DNA of 64,000 nucleotides, taken from Phycisphaerae bacterium (GTDB taxonomy: Bacteria; Planctomycetota; Phycisphaerae; Phycisphaerales; UBA1924). Shown piece after piece: positions 55,668 through 64,000 of the stretch; position 1 is the stretch's first letter; each line of letters begins with the position of its first letter. The notes beneath the pieces were generated by a model that was given only the letters and a program-made list of their open reading frames with translations, did not search any database and had not been told where the DNA came from. Location: contig JAEUIW010000002.1 of the NCBI GenBank assembly GCA_016794925.1, forward strand, positions 1 to 64,000, read 5' to 3'. The translations under genes were made by a program, and so were the position numbers.

Positions 55668-58600
55668 ATGAACAGCCGGGATGCTCGCTTGTTTGGCCGC
55701 GACTCTCGTGGGGCAGACTCGGATCGGACGGATGGCGTGAATCGACTGCTGCGCAGGGCGGGGCGCACGACCGGCACCGGACGTGATGAACATCGCGCCC
55801 TGATGGAGATGCTGGAAGGCCGGGTGCTGCTCGGGGGTGATCACCCGAGCCTGAGCCAATTCCCGACGGCCACGGCGGTGGCTGTGGATGCAAATGGGAA
55901 TGGCACGGTCAACGGACAGATCAACCCTTCCGGCGACGACGACCTGTTCAAGTTCGTCGCCCCGGCTTCGGACTTTGTGACCGTGCTGGCGGACGCGAAC
56001 AACGCCGCGAGCCTGCTGGACACCCGCGTCGAGGTGTACACGGCCCTTAACGGCACCACGTATCAGCGACTCCCGGTCTCGACGGGTTACGACGCCGCGG
56101 GGAACCTCGTCACGCTCGGAGTGAGCTCGGGCAACGGCCGGCTGACGGGTGGCACGCCGACCGACGCATGGATGGGTTTTATCGCGCAAGCCGGGCAGAC
56201 CTACTACATCCGCGTGCTGTCCGACCAGCCTTCGGGCGCCGGCTCAACGGGCGCATACACCCTCCGGCTGGATGCCCTCTCCACCGTCATCCCGGCAAAC
56301 GTCATCAATCAGACGACCGGCGAGGGGACGCGGAACGGAACAATCACGCTGCGCGGCACGGACACCGTCTTCAAGCTGACTTCGCCGACGGGCGCGATTT
56401 TCGACTCGATCGCGACCGCGGTGGTTCAGCCCGGCACCAACGCGCCGGTGCTTGATCCCCATCTGGAGATCTATGACGCGACGGGCAAGGAGCTGATTTC
56501 GGACCGCCAGTCCGGGTATCTGACCAGCCCATATGCGTCGTGGCTGAGCGGGCAGAACAAGGTGTTCTACCTCCGCGTGCGCGGGGACGAGTTCTCGGCG
56601 ACCTCGACGGCGAGCACCGGGGCGTTCACGCTGATTCTGGATGTCAGCGCGGCACAGTTGTTCACGCCGGTCAGCACGATCACGCGTCGCGGCAACGATA
56701 CCACCGGCAACCTGCTGAGCAACTGGGACAGCGACGTCTGGACGTTCCAGGCCCAGGGGACCGGGGTCACGTTCGTCACCGCGCAGCGGTTCACCCCCGG
56801 CAACGACATCGAGCTCCGCCTGTACGATTCGAGCGGCGCGAACATCGCCAACAGCGACGACTTCGTGGGCGCTTCGCCCGAGATCCAGATCAACCTGGTG
56901 GGCGGACGGACGTATTTCGTGGTGGTCGATCCCTTCGACCCGCTGGCGGCGGTGTCGCCGTTCAATCCCGCGCCGTACGGCCTGTGGATCGAGACGCACA
57001 GCACGTACAACGACCTCGATCCGGCCAACGCCGTCGATGATCACGTCAACACGCCCGACTTGACCCAGCCGTTCGCGGTGCGGCAGCGCGAGTTCGAGCA
57101 GTCCACGCCGCTCGTGTTCGGCGCCCCGCGGCTGTACTCGGACTCGGACCTGAACGCGATCCGCGACCACTCGTTCGTCTCCGACGCGTTCGGCACCGGC
57201 CGCATCCAGAAGGAGGGCGACACCGACCTGTTCCAGTTCGTCCCTCCCGTGGACATGCTCGGGAATTACGCCGGTAACAACGACGACGCGGGCACCTCGA
57301 TCTTTGTCGGCGGCGCGTTCAACGTCGCCGATCCGGCCAGCTCGGTCCCGGTCACGTCACGCAACGTTTCGGTGTGGGACGCGGGAGACTTCTGGTTCGT
57401 CGGGCGCCAGGACAACCCGTACGGGTTCAAGGACAATCCCAACACCGCCGGCACCACGCGCGCCGAGGTGTACACCGTCTTCGGCCTGACCACCGATCAG
57501 CAGGTGACCGACCTGGGGCTGGCTCGCCCGATCCTGTGGGTGGGCGGCGACTTCGATCTCGTGGTGCCGTCCCCGAACGGTCCGGTCACGTTCAAGAACC
57601 TCGCGGCCTGGGTCTACAACCCCCTGGCCGGAAAGTATCAATGGGCTGGTTTCGGCGACCCCAACAACGCCGTCCGGGCCATTACGTATTACGATGCGCC
57701 CACCCCGCCCGGCGGCGCGACGGATCCGACACCCGGCGTGTACTTCGGCGGTGATTTCACGCAATTCAACGGCGCCACGCGCAACCGCATCGTCAAATGG
57801 GACGGCGCGCAGCTCTCAAACGTCGGGAGCGGCTTCGGCGGGTCCGTCCGGGCGCTTCAGGTCTACGACCCACCAGACCCGGGCGGCGGCAATCCTCCAT
57901 CGGTGCCCGATCCGCCGGACTTTGGCGCTCTGCTGTTCATCGGCGGCTCTTTCACCAATCGGCTTGCTGCTTACGACGGCGTCACTGTGTACACAGGCGG
58001 TCAGGGAGCTGGGCTCAATCTCAACGCGGCGCTGAACGGCGACATCAACGCGTTCACCACCTACGACCCCCCGGACCCCGACGGAGCCGGCCCCTTGCCG
58101 GACCCCGCGCTGACCCTGGTGATCGGCGGGGCCTTCACCACCGCGTTCGGAGCGAGCGCCAACCGGGTCGTGATCTACGGCCTGGTCGGCGACACCAATC
58201 AACAACAGACCAATCCGATCCTGCTTTGGGCGACGCTCGGCACCGGCGGCTCGAATGGGGTCAACAACACGGTCTTCGCGCTGGCATCGTGGGACCCACC
58301 GGACGTCAATGGGGGCGCGGATCCCGTTATCCCGCGCGGCGTGGTGATCGGCGGCCAGTTCACCCAGGCCGGCGGCGCCGCGGCCAATCGAATTATCGGG
58401 TTCTTCAACAACGCATTCGTCAACTTCTGGGGGAACGGACTGAACGGCACCGTCCGCGCGCTGCTGCCGCTGGCCGACCCGCAGGAGCCCGACGTCCCGA
58501 ACATCGCGGGGTTCACGCAGGCCGCGCAGGACCCGCAAGAGGTTCTGTACGTGGGCGGCGATTTCACCGCTTCCGGCCAGACCCAGCTCAACCACATCGC

Positions 58601-61600
58601 GCAGTTCTTTTTCGATCCGAATCTCCCCATCCCGAATTTCCGCTTCAACGCGATGGCGTCGGGCGTGGACAACGCCGTGTTCGCCATGGGCGTGTTCGAC
58701 GACAACAACCCCACGTACGACAACAGCGCCGGGCAATGGGACCGCAACGACCGGCCCAGCGACCGGATCGCGATCACGGTCTCGCCCGTGGACGGGTCGT
58801 TCCTTAACACGTTCATCAACGTGTACGACTCGAAGCACACCCTCATCTACTCGAACGCCACCATCGCGCCCCCGTTCCCGGACCCCTCCGGGGCGCAGGA
58901 CCCGGCCCTCTCGCCCGGCGCCACGTTTATCCTGCCGCCCACATGGGGCGGCGAAGTCCTCTACATCGAGGTCCGCAGCGAGACGCAGTCATTCCGCAAC
59001 ACCGGCCGCTACCAGCTTGCCGTCACGGTGGATGCGCTGGCGCCGGACGTCACGGTCCCGCCCGATCAGGTCTACGACGACGTGATCTCGAATCAGTTTG
59101 AGGAAGTGAACGCGGGCAGCTTCGCGTTGGCCTCGAAACTCTCTCTCGACTCGAGCGCCGCGGGTGATGCGAGCATCTACACCGCCGCCGCGTCACCGCC
59201 GCCGCACGGCAACGCGTTCCGGGTCTACCAGGTCACCCCCACCCGGAAGCAACTCGTCACCACCAGCGACATCGGCACGATCGAGAGCGTGACGGACACG
59301 GACTTGTTCTACTTCACGTCCGTCTCGGACGGCACCGTTGAGATCCGGGTCCAGAGCGGCAACCTCAACGACGAGGCCCTGCGCCGCATCATCGACGTCA
59401 ACACGGGCGGGGTCGCCGACAGCGGCATCACACGTACCTACAACAGCCCGCTGCACTCGGCCATCCGCATCTTCAACAACGACCAGCAGCAGATCTCCTA
59501 CGTCGACTTCAACGCGGCGGTCACCGGCGAATCGATGATCGAGACGGCGGGGGTCTTCTCCGGGACGTTCTACCACCGCGACGCACGCCTGGTCTTCAAG
59601 GTCAAGGCGGGCGAGAAGTTCTTCGTGCAGGTGGAGAGCGGTCAGCGGGCGGTCTTCCTTGCCGATCCGACCAAGGTCGATTGGCGGTACGCCACCGGCT
59701 CGTACCAGCTCTATGTCAACGGCATGCCCGACTTCGCGCCCACGTTCGACGACGACCACATCGACGGCGGGCCGAACCTGGCCAACGCGGCGGTCGCGAC
59801 CATGATCCCGATCGGGACCGATCCGACGGACACCACGAATTACGGCGTCGGGACCATCACCGGCAACATCCTGAACACGGTCTCGAATCCGGGCGATGAC
59901 GACCTCTTCTCGTTCCTCTCGCCCGTCGGCGGCACCGCGAAGGTGAACGTGACCGCCGCGGCGGGATCGCTGCTCCAGCCCTTCGTCAGCGTGTTCAACT
60001 CCACGCAGACGTTGGTCAGCCAGAAGGGGTCCTTCGGCGGTTCGTCCGTGGACCTCTCGTTCCCCGCCGCCCAAGGGGAGAGGTTCTACATCGTCGTCTC
60101 GGGCGACGTGAACACGCAGGGCGGGTACGCCGTGGCGGTGTCCAATCTGCCGTACGTGGACGACTTTGCGGACTATCTGCACTGGGACAAGGCCAAGGCC
60201 CTGACCGTGAGCACGTATTTCGGCTCGGCGGTGCTCGACGGCAAGATCGAGAACCCGGCGGACACGGACCTCTTCACGTTCACCGCGCCGGACTACGACG
60301 TCGCGACGATCACCATCCGCACCAACTCTGCGAACCTGGATCCGATGGTCCGCGTCTTCGAGACCGGTCACGACTCGGCCGCGATCCCCAACGCGGTCTT
60401 CCTCCGCATCGCCTACAACGACAATGCGTCGGGCACGACCCGCGATGCCTCGATCACGTTCTCGGTCACGCGGGGCCGCCCCTATTACGTCCTCGTTGCC
60501 GGCAAGGATCCGTTCTTCGATACCGGCAACTACACGTTGACCCTCAATCTCAAGCCGACCGACGATCACCCCAACCTGACGGACTTCCCCGTCGCCACCG
60601 ACATTCCGGTGGACGCCACGAGCGGGATCGGTCAGCTCACGGGCGTGTTCGAGACCACCACCGACGACGACATGTTCGCGTACCTGCCTCCCGAAACGGG
60701 GACTGCCTCGATCACCATCACACGCTCGAGCGGCACCTTCGAACCGACCGTCCAGATCTATGACACGAACAAGAACCCGCTCCTCGGCTCGACCGTGGTC
60801 GGCGGCGGCGGCGTGCTGATTCTGACGATCCCGGGCAACGTGGTGCGCGGGCAGCGGATCTTCATCGACGTGGGTCAGTCCGGCGGGACCGCCGGCGGGT
60901 ACACGATCCGTCTGGTCGGGCCCGGACAGGACGATCATGCCAACGTCGGCGGCTTCGACTTCGCGACGCCCATCATCCTCAACTCGACGACCGGCATCGG
61001 GACGTCCTCCGGCACCCTTGAGAAGATCGGCGACACCGACCTCTTCACATTCACCTCGCTCGCCGCGGGACCGGTCTCGATCGCCATCAACACGCCCGCG
61101 AGCCTGCTCAACCCGCACGTGGCGATCTTCAACGCCGCGCGAAACCAGATCATCAATGACGCGGGCACCATCACCGACGCGGTGGTCAGCTTCAGTGCCG
61201 GCGCCGGTGGTGAGATCTACTACATCCTCGTGTCGGCGGACCCCATCACCAGCGGCAGCACGCTCACGGGCGCCTACACCGTGACCGTGACCGGCCAAAC
61301 GAACTCCGGCGGGGGTGGCGGCGGTGGAGGCGGCGGGGGCGGGGGCGGCGGCGGCGGATCGGGCGACGACCACCCGAACGAGGGTCAGTTCGATCAGGTC
61401 GGCACGCTCGACACGATCACGCTCGATCCCATCACGGCGTTCGGGACGGGCACGGGCATCATCGAACGCGCCTCCGACTCCGATCTGTTCCGATTCCGCT
61501 CGCTGGGCGCGGGCAACGTCAACCTCCAGGTGAACGTGCCCCGCGGCGGCCTGCTCGACGCCGACCTGCGCATCCTGGATTCCTCCGGTAACTCCGTCGC

Positions 61601-63059
61601 GTACGACACCATCGGCATCCCCGGCGCCTCGGCCAACATCAACTTCGCCGCCGGAGCGAACACGCTGTACTTCCTGCTCGTCAAGCCCACCGGCGGCACG
61701 ACGGGGTCCTATTCCGTCCGTCTGGCGGGCGCGCCCACGTCGTTCTACCTCTACTACCCGGAGGGCTTCGCCTCCGACACCGTGAACGAATTCGTGCCGA
61801 TGGTCAACTCCAACGGCTTCTCCGTCAGTTACGAGGTCTTCGCGCGGTACGAGACCGGTCCCAACGACGCCGTCCCGATCGCATCGGGCGTGATCCCCGC
61901 GAACTCGCGCGGCGGCATCACGATCAACGCGGGCACGGACACCGCGTCCTCGCTCGTGCGCCGCAACGAGGGCTACGCCATCGAGATCCGTTCGAGCGGT
62001 GAGCTGGGCGCCACGTTCAGCCATTACGACTTCGGTGTCACCACCGGGGAGTCGTTCACCCGCCGCTCGTCCGCCGTCTGGACGTTCTCGCAGGTCACCA
62101 AGAACCCCGCGGAGTTCCGCGACTTCCTGCTCTTCTACAATCCCAACGCGAATCTGGCGACGCTCAAAGTCCGGCTGATCGCATCCGACGGATCGGTGGT
62201 GCAGCTGAATGACCGTTACGTCGGCCCGCAGCGCCGCGCCGGCATCAGCTTCACCGACGACGAGTCCATCCCCGACGGCGTGTTCGGTGTCGTCATCAAC
62301 TCCGATGTGCCCATCGTCGCCGCGCAGTCGTCGTACAACATCGGCAAGGGCCGCGGGTACGGCTTGCTCGGCAATTCCGAAGGCGGCGCGACCGAGGGCG
62401 TGCTCCCGCAGGTGAGCTCCGGCGGCGGAATCGATTCGGAAGTGTCGATCCTCAACGCCACCAACTCCACCGCCGCGGTCAACGTCAGGCTCACGTACGC
62501 CAGCGCCAATCTGCCCGAGATTGTCAAGTTGATCACGGTGCCCGCCAACGGCCGCGTGAGCACCTCGCTCAAGGACCTCGGCCTGATCGACTCGCAGCCG
62601 GCCGGGTTGCTCTACTTCACGTCCGTTCCCGTCACGCTCACCGTGGCCCAGTACCGTTTCGGCGACGGGGATGCTTCCGTTACGCCCACCGCGGCGGCGA
62701 CCACGCAGATCTTCGGTGACGCGTTCATCAACCCGGAGAGCGCCGGGATCACCTATATCGAGACGCTCGGCCTGTACAACCCGACTGCCAACGACATCAA
62801 CGTCACGCTGACCTTCCTCTTCACCGACGGCACCACGGCGAACCGCACGGTTCGTGTTTCCGCGGACAACTACTCGCTCGTCAGCATCCACGACGAGCCG
62901 GCGATCCTCAACAAGGTCGTCGCGACCGCGTTCTCAATCCGGGCGGACAGCGCATCGCCGTTCGTGGCCGCGTTCACGCACTACGATCTGTTCCTCAACG
63001 GTGGCTGGTCCGCCGCGGGCGCCCCCATCGGTCTGACCACTTCGCTCAGCCAGCTCTGA
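55668..63059 (+). CDS. Giant surface-type protein with LExRxLL-like N-terminus, PPC-like repeats and a GGxF propeller-like region
   Basis: A 2,463-residue protein. MLEGRVLL at about 48-55 is a variant of the planctomycete LEPRxLL motif found at the start of very large exported proteins; no standard signal peptide is seen. At least six units begin with [D/G]DHxN/D and contain D-x-D-L-F-x-F and YxxxV (for example near 55836, 57033, 59750, 60560, 60930 and 61365), fitting pre-peptidase C-terminal beta domains. Residues about 540-990 carry repeated GGDF/GGSFT-type strands with NxIxxW spacing, like a beta-propeller. A run of 18 Gly (near residue 1880) precedes the last unit. From about 2025 a C-terminal region has repeated YNP/FTDG strands. 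Confidence 0.8.
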   Translation: MNSRDARLFGRDSRGADSDRTDGVNRLLRRAGRTTGTGRDEHRALMEMLEGRVLLGGDHPSLSQFPTATAVAVDANGNGTVNGQINPSGDDDLFKFVAPASDFVTVLADANNAASLLDTRVEVYTALNGTTYQRLPVSTGYDAAGNLVTLGVSSGNGRLTGGTPTDAWMGFIAQAGQTYYIRVLSDQPSGAGSTGAYTLRLDALSTVIPANVINQTTGEGTRNGTITLRGTDTVFKLTSPTGAIFDSIATAVVQPGTNAPVLDPHLEIYDATGKELISDRQSGYLTSPYASWLSGQNKVFYLRVRGDEFSATSTASTGAFTLILDVSAAQLFTPVSTITRRGNDTTGNLLSNWDSDVWTFQAQGTGVTFVTAQRFTPGNDIELRLYDSSGANIANSDDFVGASPEIQINLVGGRTYFVVVDPFDPLAAVSPFNPAPYGLWIETHSTYNDLDPANAVDDHVNTPDLTQPFAVRQREFEQSTPLVFGAPRLYSDSDLNAIRDHSFVSDAFGTGRIQKEGDTDLFQFVPPVDMLGNYAGNNDDAGTSIFVGGAFNVADPASSVPVTSRNVSVWDAGDFWFVGRQDNPYGFKDNPNTAGTTRAEVYTVFGLTTDQQVTDLGLARPILWVGGDFDLVVPSPNGPVTFKNLAAWVYNPLAGKYQWAGFGDPNNAVRAITYYDAPTPPGGATDPTPGVYFGGDFTQFNGATRNRIVKWDGAQLSNVGSGFGGSVRALQVYDPPDPGGGNPPSVPDPPDFGALLFIGGSFTNRLAAYDGVTVYTGGQGAGLNLNAALNGDINAFTTYDPPDPDGAGPLPDPALTLVIGGAFTTAFGASANRVVIYGLVGDTNQQQTNPILLWATLGTGGSNGVNNTVFALASWDPPDVNGGADPVIPRGVVIGGQFTQAGGAAANRIIGFFNNAFVNFWGNGLNGTVRALLPLADPQEPDVPNIAGFTQAAQDPQEVLYVGGDFTASGQTQLNHIAQFFFDPNLPIPNFRFNAMASGVDNAVFAMGVFDDNNPTYDNSAGQWDRNDRPSDRIAITVSPVDGSFLNTFINVYDSKHTLIYSNATIAPPFPDPSGAQDPALSPGATFILPPTWGGEVLYIEVRSETQSFRNTGRYQLAVTVDALAPDVTVPPDQVYDDVISNQFEEVNAGSFALASKLSLDSSAAGDASIYTAAASPPPHGNAFRVYQVTPTRKQLVTTSDIGTIESVTDTDLFYFTSVSDGTVEIRVQSGNLNDEALRRIIDVNTGGVADSGITRTYNSPLHSAIRIFNNDQQQISYVDFNAAVTGESMIETAGVFSGTFYHRDARLVFKVKAGEKFFVQVESGQRAVFLADPTKVDWRYATGSYQLYVNGMPDFAPTFDDDHIDGGPNLANAAVATMIPIGTDPTDTTNYGVGTITGNILNTVSNPGDDDLFSFLSPVGGTAKVNVTAAAGSLLQPFVSVFNSTQTLVSQKGSFGGSSVDLSFPAAQGERFYIVVSGDVNTQGGYAVAVSNLPYVDDFADYLHWDKAKALTVSTYFGSAVLDGKIENPADTDLFTFTAPDYDVATITIRTNSANLDPMVRVFETGHDSAAIPNAVFLRIAYNDNASGTTRDASITFSVTRGRPYYVLVAGKDPFFDTGNYTLTLNLKPTDDHPNLTDFPVATDIPVDATSGIGQLTGVFETTTDDDMFAYLPPETGTASITITRSSGTFEPTVQIYDTNKNPLLGSTVVGGGGVLILTIPGNVVRGQRIFIDVGQSGGTAGGYTIRLVGPGQDDHANVGGFDFATPIILNSTTGIGTSSGTLEKIGDTDLFTFTSLAAGPVSIAINTPASLLNPHVAIFNAARNQIINDAGTITDAVVSFSAGAGGEIYYILVSADPITSGSTLTGAYTVTVTGQTNSGGGGGGGGGGGGGGGGGSGDDHPNEGQFDQVGTLDTITLDPITAFGTGTGIIERASDSDLFRFRSLGAGNVNLQVNVPRGGLLDADLRILDSSGNSVAYDTIGIPGASANINFAAGANTLYFLLVKPTGGTTGSYSVRLAGAPTSFYLYYPEGFASDTVNEFVPMVNSNGFSVSYEVFARYETGPNDAVPIASGVIPANSRGGITINAGTDTASSLVRRNEGYAIEIRSSGELGATFSHYDFGVTTGESFTRRSSAVWTFSQVTKNPAEFRDFLLFYNPNANLATLKVRLIASDGSVVQLNDRYVGPQRRAGISFTDDESIPDGVFGVVINSDVPIVAAQSSYNIGKGRGYGLLGNSEGGATEGVLPQVSSGGGIDSEVSILNATNSTAAVNVRLTYASANLPEIVKLITVPANGRVSTSLKDLGLIDSQPAGLLYFTSVPVTLTVAQYRFGDGDASVTPTAAATTQIFGDAFINPESAGITYIETLGLYNPTANDINVTLTFLFTDGTTANRTVRVSADNYSLVSIHDEPAILNKVVATAFSIRADSASPFVAAFTHYDLFLNGGWSAAGAPIGLTTSLSQL

Positions 63060-63090
63060 TCCGAACGCCACAATCCGCACGACAGATCCG

Positions 63091-63112
63091 CACCCCGGCC
63101 CTCGCCGGGGTG
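63091..63112 (+). terminator. Terminator of the giant surface protein gene
   Basis: CACCCCGGC / GCCGGGGTG with a CCTC loop, 9 bp perfect, 31 nt past the stop and followed by TCTTG-type T-rich bases. Confidence 0.6.
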
Positions 63113-63158
63113 CTGTCTTGTGCTCCCGAACCCGCGTCCGGACGCCGACCGCGGCGCG

Positions 63159-63614
63159 TCACCTGCTCGTGTCGGAATCGGGCGTCTTGGCGTCACCACT
63201 TCCCTCGACGGGAAGCCCCGCGCCGCTCCATTCCGCGAACCCACCCGAGAACATCCGCACCCCGTCGTACCCGCTCGTGAGCAGCCGCTTCGCGAGCGCC
63301 CGGGCCGGGGCGCTCCCCGGGTCCTCGCCGTACACCACAAGCGTCTTGTACGGTCCGAAATCCGGGTTGGCGCCGGTTCGATCCGCGCGAATGTCCGTGA
63401 GCTGAACGCTCCGAGCCCCTCGGATCCGCGCACGCTCGTAGGCCCGCGGCGGGCGGGCATCGATCAGCAGCGCCGAGGGTTTGTCGGCGTCGACGGTCAG
63501 CCGTCGCACCTCATCGATCCCGATCATCTTGATGTCTTTGTCCGTGATGCCCTGGTTGCAACCCCCGGCAACCAGGCACACCCATCCCACCGCAATCGCG
63601 ATCGCGTTCCGCAT
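63159..63614 (-). CDS. Rhodanese-like lipoprotein lacking the catalytic cysteine
   Basis: A 151-residue protein with a lipoprotein signal (VGWVCLVAGGC, lipid Cys 19). A rhodanese-like domain follows: IGIDEVRRLTVDADKPSALLIDARPPRAYERARIRGARSVQL. The active-site loop reads VVYGEDPGS, with Gly where the persulfide Cys should be, so sulfurtransferase activity is unlikely. SGYDGVRMFSGGFAEWSGAGLPV is the conserved end. It would bind rather than transfer. It is divergent from the DsbD-like gene. Confidence 0.8.
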   Translation of the reverse strand: MRNAIAIAVGWVCLVAGGCNQGITDKDIKMIGIDEVRRLTVDADKPSALLIDARPPRAYERARIRGARSVQLTDIRADRTGANPDFGPYKTLVVYGEDPGSAPARALAKRLLTSGYDGVRMFSGGFAEWSGAGLPVEGSGDAKTPDSDTSR

Positions 63615-63668
63615 GCGTCTATCATACTTCGAGCGCCGCTGCGGGGTAACCCGTGCCGCTCAGCCGAT

Positions 63669-64000
63669 ATGGGTCCCGCCTGCCTCATCCTGGCGTTCTT
63701 CGCGGCGTTCGGGCCGCCCGCAGTATCGGATCCCGTTCGCTCGCACGCTCGCCCCGTTCTCATCGCGGAGCACGAACGACTCGTGCCCGGCAAGACCACC
63801 TACCTCGGCGTAACGTTCGAGATCGACGAGCGCTGGCACATCTACTGGGACGGGCTGAACGACGGAGGCGTGCCGCCGAAGTTCGAGTGGACGCTCCCAC
63901 CGGGCTTTGAAATCGGCCCCTTGGAATGGCCCGCTCCGACCCGGATCGTACTCCCAGGTGATCTCGTTGATCACGTGTACGAGGGCCGTGTCACGATCCT
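63669..64000 (+). CDS. DsbD-like protein, N-terminal part (cut by window end)
   Basis: The first 110 residues are visible. After a signal peptide (ACLILAFFAAFGPPAVS) comes a domain with YLGVTFEIDERWHIYWDGLNDGGVPPKFEW and LPPGFEIGPLEWPAPTRI. The WHIYW...G-GxP pattern is that of the N-terminal domain of DsbD/ScsB-like thiol-disulfide interchange proteins (DUF-type DsbC domain), which lies in the periplasm. The membrane and thioredoxin parts would be beyond the window. The ATG start comes right before the signal peptide. Confidence 0.7.
   Translation, partial: MGPACLILAFFAAFGPPAVSDPVRSHARPVLIAEHERLVPGKTTYLGVTFEIDERWHIYWDGLNDGGVPPKFEWTLPPGFEIGPLEWPAPTRIVLPGDLVDHVYEGRVTI

Noticed and set aside
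61309-61362. G-rich tract as a regulatory or recombination repeat
   Set aside because: It is in frame and encodes a plain polyglycine linker between two domains.
59193-62891. Open frame of about 1,230 codons on the minus strand
   Set aside because: It is a mirror of the surface-protein gene in codon phase, with no domain pattern and no start signal.

Overview
The window is about 70 percent GC and densely coded on both strands. It looks like a chromosomal segment of a planctomycete, probably class Phycisphaerae. The indications are a prepilin-type protein with the H-x-DG ending, two proteins with a VPxPG / transmembrane / RRRR PEP-CTERM-like tail, a giant surface protein with an LExRxLL-type N-terminus, and an EF-G resembling the spirochaete/planctomycete/mitochondrial type. 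The assignment is an inference from gene content. I see no rRNA, CRISPR array, prophage or insertion sequence, and the genes are mostly housekeeping.

Layout. 1-2.0 kb: a prepilin-like protein, a broken small membrane-protein gene and a DinB-fold protein. 2.0-4.9 kb (minus): an adenylate-kinase-like enzyme and EF-G. 5.3-10.8 kb (minus): a tight operon of rlmN, a YwaF-type membrane protein, a WecA/MraY-type glycosyltransferase and an O-antigen-ligase-like protein. Facing it at 11.0-13.4 kb is a fusion of a membrane acyltransferase with a GT87-type glycosyltransferase. 13.5-18.8 kb: an isoprenoid block, with ispH divergent from hpnC-hpnD-hydrolase-MFS, whose genes all overlap by 4 nt. 18.9-25 kb: a HEAT-like protein, a degenerate protein kinase, 4-hydroxyphenylpyruvate dioxygenase, and a PEP-CTERM-like protein behind a highly structured leader.

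25.1-32.1 kb: tRNA-Thr and tRNA-Tyr, a serine hydrolase, citrate synthase, clpX, small conserved proteins, a metal-site lipoprotein, a HAD phosphatase and an acylphosphatase. 32.4-37.8 kb: dnaG-rpoD (the core of the macromolecular synthesis operon) and a TerC-family protein. 38-49.4 kb: a second PEP-CTERM protein with a good promoter and terminator, putA, an overlapping ribF-nrnA-DNA methylase operon, a flavin-dependent-halogenase-like enzyme, mnmA and a zinc-ribbon membrane protein. 49.4-55.4 kb: purQ, a DUF1015 protein, an hscB-CNNM-CNNM operon and a racemase-fold protein lacking its catalytic cysteines. 55.7-63.1 kb: a 2,463-residue surface protein. 63.2-64 kb: a rhodanese-like lipoprotein without the catalytic cysteine, then the start of a DsbD-like gene cut by the window end.

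The most notable signal is not a protein. Upstream of the PEP-CTERM-like gene at 24037-24696, the leader can form a 15-bp helix whose 3' arm can instead pair with the gene's Shine-Dalgarno sequence. This is the architecture of a translational switch.
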